Assembly (NCBI GenBank): GCA_037976565.1 | Contig: CP137683.1 | Span: 2,546,611-2,610,610, forward strand | Direction: 5' to 3' | Origin: Mesocentrotus franciscanus | Taxonomy: Eukaryota > Echinodermata > Echinoidea > Camarodonta > Strongylocentrotidae | Length of the DNA stretch: 64,000 nucleotides | Shown here: positions 57,601 to 64,000 of the stretch, piece by piece | Layout: every line of letters starts with the position of its first letter | Position numbering within the stretch: the first letter of the stretch is position 1 | Program-made: the position numbers and the translations under genes | The notes under the pieces: generated by a model | The model's database searches: none | Told to the model about the DNA's origin: nothing | Seen by the model: only the letters and a program-made list of their open reading frames with translations

Positions 57601-60600
57601 TAGGACATACATGACATATTCATAATTCCTGCAAAGTTCTACAGAATTTGATGTTGGCTGCAAAAGGGACATAGTATCTTTAACATCAAGCTCTACAATT
57701 TTTTTCATCTATTGAGAGCCAGAAGAGCATAAACTGGGTGTAACAGTTTCTGTCTCTCCATCGATAATATGCCATTCTCAGTACTCTTCATTAACCTCAT
57801 TCTCCTATAAGTCATCACTGAACCATCCTTAAATTCTTTCCCTTTTGAGAAATTAAAAATTCTCACTGTGTAACACTGGTACTGTGTAATGGTACCAAAA
57901 CACTAGAACCAGGAAGTGAACAAGTATGAAAGAAATCAGAGGTGAATGTGGGTGATATACAATGTATGTAACAGGCCTTTATATAATCCTGAAAAGAAAC
58001 AATGATAAAATGAAAAAATAAAAGTAAATACGAAACTGGCATTGTAGTTTTAAATTAAAAGAAGAATGACAAAGGAATATTAAAAGTTTACATCATTTTT
58101 TTTCATCTGAAAACTTACTGCATGTGTGGCGATCATGTTCTGGAATGTATCCCTCGTCACATTCAGAGACAAGGTCATCAAACCACAGACCAAGGTCTAT
58201 GCCTGCAGTCTGCCACTCTTCACTTAGTTTCCTTTTGATCCCACTCCTGACACCATATAGAGGACCAGCTTGGTTCTCTTCATTTGTTTCCTCTGATATC
58301 CCACCGCTGCCACCAAGTAGAATTTCTTTGGTGTGGTGATGGATGAGTTTTGCCAGTTTGTACATGATCTCTGCCTCGCTTTGATTACTATCATGCAGAT
58401 CCTCACCGAATGCCATACTCAGCACCTTGAAATTGACATAAAATATGGATAGGGTAAAGTAAAGGTGATGGTTCTAAAAGAATGGATGGAATAATCAGAG
58501 ACATTTTACAAATTAAGGTACAACTAGATTGAGTGACATATGTGTCTGCATTGGATGACTCATAGTGTATGGTAGAATATGATATGGATTTTGTACTCAA
58601 AATTTCTCAAAATTACTCAAAAGTACAGTGTTAGGTCGTAGGTTGAAGTTCTCCAAGTTCTCACCATGGATACTGCAGCGATGCCACTTCTTCCAGACTC
58701 CTCTCCCAGCCTCTCTGAGATGACATCTCGTTTCTGACGATCGTTCCCTGGTCCACACAAGACCCTGACATGGTCGACCTTGCAATGTTGGTTCTTGGTG
58801 CAGATTGCAGCAAAGTTTGTCTTGCTGATGATGCTCACAAACTTCTCTGAGATGGTTTGAATCGTCTGGTTCTCACCCACACCACACTTTCCTTCAAAGT
58901 ACATCATGCTGAGTGGAAGGTTCATACGCCTTGGCTTGCGACGTTCTGCAGAAAGAGAAATAAAGGGGCATTACTGGGACTTGGGACATTGTGGTACAGT
59001 GATTTCTTCTCTTCATTTACAATCAGAGGGGCCTTTTAAATTTTATGTCAATAAGATTTTGAGAATATATCAAACATGAAATGACTTGTTATCATACAAG
59101 TTCATGTAAGTCAAAAAAGAGGCACAGCAGTTCTACTGCTCCACGGCCAACTTCCTATACTAAGAAAATTCTTAACTTTAACCCTGGACTAAACCCTACA
59201 CCTGACTGTATCCCCAATCCTAAACATAACCTAGCCTACCATACATGTAATTGCAACCCTTTAATCCCTTAAACCTATCCAAAACCCAATTCCAACCCTA
59301 CATCTTTGATGGAAGGAAGCCCATAGCAAAGGCCACCATAACAAATGTCAGGTCACTGTTATATCGACTCACGAGAGCAATCAGGAACATTAGCATGAGG
59401 ATACCATACTCCAGAGGAGCCACAGATGAAGAGCTTCTTGGGCGCTTCCATTGATCTCAAACGGGGAACATCATAGCCCTCATTGCAAACCATGGTACAG
59501 TAGTGCCCGTAGGCGAAGCCATCATCGCAGGCCAGTGCACCGTGTGCAGGGATGTGAAGGTTGTGGCAGGGAACAGCTGGAAAAGGAAATCAATGCAGAT
59601 AATACAGCATGCTGCAGAAGGTAGCTAAGCATGCTTGAGATTTTTTGTCATGCACTCAATGGAACATGAATTAAGAATGAACATAAATGTATAAACTAAA
59701 CTTCAAAACTCTAAATCAAAAGGAAACATAAGCAGAATTATCAAGCCCTTGCTAACACTTGAAATAGTGGGTCAAAAAAGTTTGAGCAATATTGTGATGC
59801 TCCCACAGAAAGGTGGCTTCAAGTGTACAAATAATAGTACAACGTAGATAGTATAGCATGCTGCAGAAGATGGCTAGGCATACTTGAGAGTTTCTTCTTG
59901 CACTCAATGGACCTTGAAGTAAGAATGAACAAAATTGCCTAAAAACAAACTTCAAAACTCTACATCAAATGAAAAGTAATGCTTAAAGAAGAAAACATTA
60001 CTATGCCTTGGAAAGAAAGAGAATTGGCTAAAATACTTACGTTTGATATTCACATTGATACGACATTCGGCCTTCAAGCCATTTCTGCTATCACTAGCTT
60101 GATACAGGATCACATGATGACCCCAGGGTAATAGGACTGGGTTGTTTCCATAGTTACAGGTCTCAATGATATCAATACCTGGAGGAGCTAGAAAGATAGG
60201 GTCATCCCATTCGACCTCTGTCATCTTAGTCAAAGTTGTGATGTTTTGATCCGGCGGGCAAAACTGGATGATTGGTTGAACTTCATCTAAAATTGACAAA
60301 AAACATAGGGCAGAAGGATATCTATATAAAGCTGCTTCCATTTGTTTTAGATCTACATAGCATCATCAAATGTATTTCATATTCTAGGCCAACACACTTT
60401 TTGCTACAATCATAAGTGAATAGTTTTTTAGTTAAAACACTTTATTTCATTCAATGGGCATAAGATAATCATATGTTTTCCATTCACTTTGAGACAGAGG
60501 TATTAACTCTTACTGTTTCCGTTTCTAGAAAAAAATAAAGACCTGCTTATTTTACGATAATCAAATCCTTAGTCAGAATTTTCAAAAGCACTGAAGAAGT

Positions 60601-63600
60601 AAATGTAAAGTCAAACCTATCTATAGCGGTCACTATCATAGCTTCCATCGAGAATAAAATAAGTGTCAAAACCTGTCTACGTTGGTCATTTATATTACCT
60701 TCATCTTAGAGGAAATAGGTATTGTAGGACCTGTAAAGACAGGCCACATGTTTGCAGTAGTCAATTTTACGGTTTCCCTTTATAGATTACCTTTATGGAC
60801 AGGTTTCAATTTATCTATACCAAAGAAGATGTATCCTATAAACAAGAACCTCTGTTAGATGCCTTACTAGAATGATATACTGGCCATTGTACTGTCGACT
60901 GTAGTAATGGCCTTCTTGCAAGCAGCTGACAATAGGGTTAGGGTTATTTACTCAAGGTGTTATGAGGATTCTTGTTCAAGGAGAAACAAGATAAATATTG
61001 TTGTCATATTCCTATTCAAAACAAACTTGAAATTCATGTTTACAAAGATATTGATTTTTGCCAATCATATCATCTGCAGAGAGACAGAAGGGTGTAAACT
61101 CTGATAACACAGAAGTAACGTTCTTCTAGCCCCAAACATGTGATATAAAGAGTTTCATACAAGAACAGGGGAGTGTTTCTCAAAGACTAAGATCTACTTA
61201 AGTTGGACTTGAACTATGGCAGGCCGTTCATGCCACTGGTTGCTCTCACCATTTCTGGCATTGGTCTCTTAAGGGACGTACAAATCGTGGTCACAAATCT
61301 ACAGAATTTATACTTTTTTATTTCATTATTGAAGGAAAAAATATTATCTGAGGATCATAATTTCTAAGATTTTTCCCTCTAATTTTACATCTGGTTCAAG
61401 ATTTTTAAAGGGCATATATCGCCTACCATAGTATAAGTCCAAGTCTTAAATATAAGTTAAGTTTACAATATAAGTAACTTTTTTTCTTAGATAATGAACT
61501 ATCAAAAAATGTAAATTCTGTAGATTTGTGACGTCCCTTGAGAGACCAATGGTGAGAGCAACCAGTGGTATGAATGGCCTGCCATAGTTCAAATCCAACT
61601 TAAGTCGATCTTAATCTTTGCAAATCACCCCTCAGGTTTTCCTTGAGTGGTCTTCGATTTCAGGTTTCAAACCAATTATCTATACTCACTAGTCACATAA
61701 ACTTGAAACACACACGTAGCTGTGTTGTTTGACTGGTCACTGAAGGAAAAGCTACAAGTGGTGTCAGTGGTGAAATTGTAAGGTGAAGTGAGGTCAATAG
61801 GATCCGTGGACACTCCGAGGTCATTATCAATATTGTCTACTGCTGCAGGGAGGTCAAAGGTCACTTCCACTCCCCAGAATTCAGTGCGCACGGCCATGAT
61901 AGGCTGGGATGGACAGGAAGTGAGTGCTGGAGCTGCAAGATCTGTAATGCATAACAAACACACAATGAATCATTTATATACTAGTAGACAATATGTAGAC
62001 AAAAATAGCTCATGTATAAACTGGCAAAACACATCCATCACCACACCAAAGATATTCTACTTGGTGGCAGAAATAAAATATTTGATATCAGGCAAGCAAA
62101 AATTCATGTATAAAAGTGGTACTTCAAGGATTAACCAAGAAAGTATTAGAGGTAAAAATGAGTTGTGATAATGAGAAATACATGGGACTGAAACTATGAA
62201 TACACTCTCTTTTTCTTCCATATCAGTGAAATCAGCGATGTGTGAAATGGTTTTATAATCTATACCCAGGTAATGCATGGATTTTGAGGCTTGCAAAAGA
62301 TATTAGAAATTATTCACTGAGAATGGCAGTTAATACAGTCTTTGCTCACCTAGACATCTCGGTTGACTGCTAACGTTTAAACCACTGCTCCACTGACCAG
62401 AGTCTAGGCAGGTCAAGGATTCAAGCCCCTACCAGGGTCAGGTCAAGATCACAATGAAGCGTGCAATTTGTCCCAGAATGTACTTTCTCAGAAGACCCAC
62501 AGGATGGTGGAGAAATAGATACACTAGAGTCCACCACCAGAGGGTCACACCCAAGAACTGAAATTAAAACAATTAAGATACAAATTTGTTTCATTTATCA
62601 ATGAAATTATTCAATTACTCTGACATTTTAGTTAAGAGCATATTTCTTGCAAATAAATATGCATTTTAATAAGTTTTCATATCAATTATTAGTCCCTACC
62701 TGTTTTTACAAGAACAGTATAACGTCAATATCAAATATCACTTTTAATATTTCTAAATTAATCAAACACCTGTCACTATACTTATCTTGGTAATCATAAT
62801 GGGCTTCATTCATACGATGCATTAAACCGCTTAAAAAACACCTGTTGTGTGCTTCACATTTCAATATCTTATAAAACCAAAGGAGTTAGGGGGCCTTTGT
62901 TGTGTGTAGCTACTTTTTTTTACCTCAACTTGCAATTTATTTTAAACGTAATTTTCTTCAGATTTTTGCTGCTGTGAAACAAGGTGAACAAAGCACAAAG
63001 CACAGTATACATTCTATATACCGGTACGTTCAACCACTAAATTGTTTAAACCCTTACCAAGTTTTGGATTTTTTTTAAGTTTGTGAAAAATTAATTTGTC
63101 CCTATTTATGTTTCTTGAGAATGTGACTTATTCAACAAAGGCCTAATTCAACCATTCCACCTCTCATTCTTGAGTTATGAAAAACACAAACAACATCAAA
63201 TTTTACAAGAGGTATGAATAATGTCGTGGTTAACTGTATGTTCAGATTTTTCATTTTCACACCTTGACAGTAAGGTTCCTCCTCTGTGTTCCAGTACATA
63301 TCTGTCCCGTTGAACTCACAGCTTGCTTCTGCTGAACCAACCAGAGAGTAACCGACCAAACAGGTCAGGTGACACTCAGAACCATGTGACCTGTCACATG
63401 GTCCAGTCATTGTTCCAAACAAAGGAGGCTCAAATGCTTTGGGACATTTTCGTACTGGAAAGGAGACACAAGAAACAAAAACAAATGTATTAGGTTAATA
63501 ATCTTGACAATGTGATATTTGCTCTCAACAGCATTTCTACTTTGTTACAAAAATTATGGCAAGCTTTTAATTACTTTGCTGTGAAACAGTTTGTAGCTCT

Positions 63601-64000
63601 TTTTTTCCCTAACAATTTCACAAATTTCCCTCTATGAATATTTATATTCCTTCAAAGACCTAAGAAGACAGATATTTTATTTCTAATGCTTTTCAACTCA
63701 AAACAATAAAATGTAGAACTGCATCAAAGCTAGCTGACCCTTTGTGTTCAATTCAACTTTATTAAATATTTAAAACTTTCTTAAGCTTTATCAAATTTTC
63801 CTCAATCTTTCAATGACCATTTACTCTTATTTTCCTCCTATTATTCCAAACAAACTTTTTATCAGGCTGGACATCCCCTTTAACCCATCAATGAGAAGGC
63901 AAGTTGGCTCAGTTGGTAAAGCATCTGCATGTCGAACGAAAGATTGTGGGGTTCAAATCCCACCCAGATGGACGACTGAAGCCAGCTTTGTGTGTTGAAG
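54485..64000 (-). CDS. Gene A: SVEP1-like sushi/HYR/GCC2 protein, 3' part (10 exons)
   Basis: Ten exons, about 729 codons, read from high to low coordinates and continuing upstream beyond the window. Domain order is sushi, sushi, HYR, HYR, sushi, a two-exon linker, then three GCC2/GCC3 (ephrin-receptor-like) cysteine modules and a TGA stop. Nearly all junctions are phase 1, the usual pattern for shuffled extracellular modules, and every junction keeps frame. The same order occurs in SVEP1 between its N-terminal VWA domain and its EGF repeats, so a VWA domain is expected upstream (inference). Unlike SVEP1, the protein stops after the third GCC2 module, with no EGF, pentraxin or C-terminal sushi array. 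It is likely secreted and adhesive. One sushi exon has a frameshift (near 62424), from sequence error or real loss. Family assignment is firm at domain level; orthology to SVEP1 is inference. Confidence 0.85.
55455..55613 (-). CDS. Gene A exon: GCC2/GCC3 module 2
   Basis: A 159-nt phase 1-1 exon, acceptor cttacag and donor G|gtaact. Pattern: QCTPGYYSPSGFAPCIPCGEGQF, then CFNCPSGLSSQRGS and DCK. It shows the same cysteine spacing as modules 1 and 3. Confidence 0.87.
55940..56297. repeat. Dispersed repeat with (GT)n tail, copy 2
   Basis: Same repeat as 31690-32072, here in the gene A intron between GCC2 modules 1 and 2. A G-rich run (55879-55893) precedes it. Confidence 0.75.
56468..56629 (-). 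CDS. Gene A exon: GCC2/GCC3 ephrin-receptor-like module 1
   Basis: A 162-nt phase 1-1 exon. Pattern: ACPTGHYF, CVECERGFYQ, QCKPCVDGTFT, RGARSAADCE. This is the ephrin-receptor-like (GCC2_GCC3) cysteine module: CPxGxY at the start, C-x2-C pairs, then a G-x(3)-Ser-x-x-x-C end. Donor is G|gtttgt. A variable repeat stretch of about 1.5 kb with two DNA transposons separates it from the linker exon. Confidence 0.85.
56699..57137. mobile_element. GGGTGCG-TIR nonautonomous DNA element
   Basis: Ends GGGTGCGTTTAAGCGA and, inverted, GGGTGCGTTAAAGCGA. Flanks share ATA. The body holds more AAACGC/GCGTTT words in both orientations. The GGG-type end and 3-bp site would fit PIF/Harbinger (inference). No transposase. 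Confidence 0.65.
57150..57679. mobile_element. piggyBac-like TTAA nonautonomous element
   Basis: Flanked by TTAA at 57146-57149 and 57680-57683. Ends AGGTACTATGTCCC and, inverted, AGATACTATGTCCC, followed on each side by TTTTGCAG- or TTTGCAG-type sequence. The 530-bp inside has no transposase. Only 12 bases separate it from the previous element. Confidence 0.7.
57700..58110. other. Gene A intron, nothing recognised
   Basis: AT-rich sequence between the transposons and the linker exon. Confidence 0.5.
58119..58425 (-). CDS. Gene A exon: linker region, second half
   Basis: A 307-nt exon, phase 0 in and phase 1 out (acceptor tttcaag, donor A|gtaagt). It is largely hydrophilic and acidic. It contains a probable helix (EAEIMYKLAKLIHHHTKEI), a glycine/serine/glutamate-rich loop and, at its end, a cysteine pair (SECDEGYIPEHDRHTC) that leads into the first GCC2 module. 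No catalytic motif is visible. It joins in frame with the exon at 58665-58945. Confidence 0.75.
58665..58945 (-). CDS. Gene A exon: linker region, first half
   Basis: A 281-nt exon, phase 1 in and phase 0 out (acceptor tttctgcag, donor ATG|gtgaga). The open frame begins with a basic RRKPRR stretch and contains FEGKCGVGENQT, then three more cysteines. It matches no module I can name. Vertebrate SVEP1 has an uncharacterised segment of similar size at this position, between sushi 4 and the ephrin-receptor-like modules. The phase change to 0 sets this pair of exons apart from the shuffled modules around it. Confidence 0.75.
59373..59576 (-). CDS. Gene A exon: sushi domain after the HYR pair
   Basis: A 204-nt phase 1-1 exon with acceptor ttttccag and donor C|gtgagt. 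It encodes VPCHNLHIPAHGALAC...YGHYCTMVCNEGYDV and ends with a W and PDCS. The six cysteines and the GY motif fit a sushi module. The segment between GYDV and the fifth cysteine is longer than in the other sushi exons. The position matches sushi 4 of SVEP1. Confidence 0.85.
60041..60286 (-). CDS. Gene A exon: HYR domain 2
   Basis: A 246-nt phase 1-1 exon with acceptor attttag and donor C|gtaagt. It reads D-E-V-Q-P-I-I-Q-F-CPPDQ at the start, V-E-W-D-D-P in the first strand, then PWGHHVILYQASDS and AECRINVNI, all typical HYR positions. Tandem HYR-HYR followed by one sushi is the arrangement of vertebrate SVEP1. Confidence 0.87.
60300..61165. other. Gene A intron between the two HYR exons
   Basis: AT-rich, no module-like exon. 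ACCTGTCTAC..GGTCATTTATA and CTATCTATAGCGGTCAC phrases look repeat-derived. Confidence 0.5.
61169..61631. mobile_element. Long-TIR foldback element, copy in gene A intron
   Basis: Ends GGGGAGTGTTTCTCAAAGAC and, inverted, GGGGTGATTTGCAAAGATTA. Arms of about 110 bp (GGACTTGAACTATGGCAGGC; GGCATTGGTCTCTTAAGGGA) are reverse complements around an AT-rich core. The second copy is at 11740-12195. Confidence 0.8.
61690..61941 (-). CDS. Gene A exon: HYR domain 1
   Basis: A 252-nt phase 1-1 exon. It encodes a whole HYR (hyalin repeat, Ig-like fold) module: D-L-A-A-P-A-L start, SCPSQP, a V-x-F-x-x-P-A-A-V-D-N stretch, then TCSFSFSDQSNN and TCVFQVYV at the end. The usual HYR GxxxVxYxAxDxxGN consensus is modified to FSFSDQSNNTATC. 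HYR modules occur in extracellular adhesion and complement-related proteins, usually beside sushi modules as here. Confidence 0.85.
62350..62557 (-). CDS. Gene A exon: sushi domain with a 1-nt frameshift
   Basis: Acceptor tttcag and donor G|gtgagc bound a 208-nt exon, one more than a multiple of three. The first part reads CDPLVV...NCTLHCDLDLTLVGA and then meets TGA. One base fewer at the AA pair (plus strand 62423-62424) restores the standard sushi end: an SLTC-like strand, SGQW and a final PRC. All six sushi cysteines are then present and both junctions stay phase 1. I read this as a functional-type exon with a one-base insertion, either a sequence error or a recent null change. Confidence 0.75.
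62570..63260. other. Gene A intron, nothing recognised
   Basis: AT-rich, no coding or repeat signal. Confidence 0.5.
63263..63454 (-). CDS. Gene A exon: sushi (CCP) domain
   Basis: A 192-nt phase 1-1 exon with acceptor tttccag and donor G|gtgtga. It encodes a full sushi module: RKCP start, six cysteines including the paired C-H-L-T-C before LVGYSL, the central aromatic/glycine strand, a W before the last cysteine, and YCQ at the end. It is the first gene A exon visible here; earlier exons lie beyond 64000. Confidence 0.85.
63895..64000 (+). mobile_element. tRNA-like SINE head, cut by the window edge
   Basis: A box TTGGCTCAGTTGGTAAAGC (from 63904) and B box GGTTCAAATCC at 63950-63960, then a non-tRNA tail (CTGAAGCCAGCTTTGTGTG). 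The acceptor ends do not pair, so not a tRNA gene. It is a different family from the 33.5-kb copy because the body differs. Confidence 0.6.

Noticed and set aside
63895..64000. Functional tRNA gene
   Set aside because: A and B boxes are present but the acceptor and anticodon stems do not fold properly, and a non-tRNA tail follows. SINE head is the better call.
1..64000. CRISPR array or bacterial operon
   Set aside because: Regular repeats here are eukaryotic minisatellites or transposon parts; no spacer pattern, Cas genes or bacterial gene layout.

Overview
This is a eukaryotic window: a repeat-dense, AT-rich animal genome with short phase-1 exons and clear GT-AG introns. The multidomain sushi/HYR proteins, an echinoid-style Ty3/gypsy element and several tRNA-derived SINE copies suggest an echinoderm, most likely a sea urchin. 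That assignment is inference; no single sequence proves it. There is no bacterial, operon or CRISPR content.

Two host genes lie head to tail on the minus strand, so they read from high to low coordinates. Gene A (window end down to 54485) is the 3' part of an SVEP1-like extracellular protein. Its order is sushi, sushi, HYR, HYR, sushi, a roughly 195-residue linker over two exons, then three ephrin-receptor-like (GCC2/GCC3) cysteine-rich modules and a stop. Gene B starts near 44180. It has a three-exon leader (start codon, signal peptide, and an Arg-rich/poly-Pro stretch), then after an 17.5-kb intron: HYR (split over two exons), sushi x3, HYR, sushi x5, and a second split HYR at 187-1023, continuing past the left edge. 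Every junction I could check is in frame. The exceptions are one 2-nt loss in a gene B sushi exon (near 10630) and one 1-nt gain in a gene A sushi exon (near 62424). The gene B exon at 3752-3943 seems to use a GC donor.

The gene B HYR exon pair and its introns are duplicated: 1-1540 matches 11124-13530. Copy 2 carries at least two transposon insertions that copy 1 lacks, giving natural empty sites.

Most of the rest is mobile DNA. The large gene B intron holds a Ty3/gypsy LTR retrotransposon (15809-27409, plus strand) with near-identical 162/165-bp LTRs, an ACATC target duplication, PBS and PPT, but a broken gag-pol. It has been invaded by a hAT-like element (16025-17273, 8-bp target duplication) and a 4.6-kb TIR element (22533-27098, TA target site). 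A broken gag of a related element lies at 6.74-7.12 kb on the minus strand. Other elements include piggyBac-like TTAA elements (7541-8291; 57150-57679), a hAT-like element (2089-2831), a GGGTGCG-TIR element (56699-57137), a long-TIR foldback element in two copies, a Penelope-like fragment (28.13-28.53 kb), at least seven SINE or SINE-like copies, and a striking TIR-bounded array of CCCATATGGG palindromes (38985-39460).

From 44.3 to 54.2 kb, between the two genes, I see only repeats and low-complexity DNA. The plus strand has no convincing host gene.
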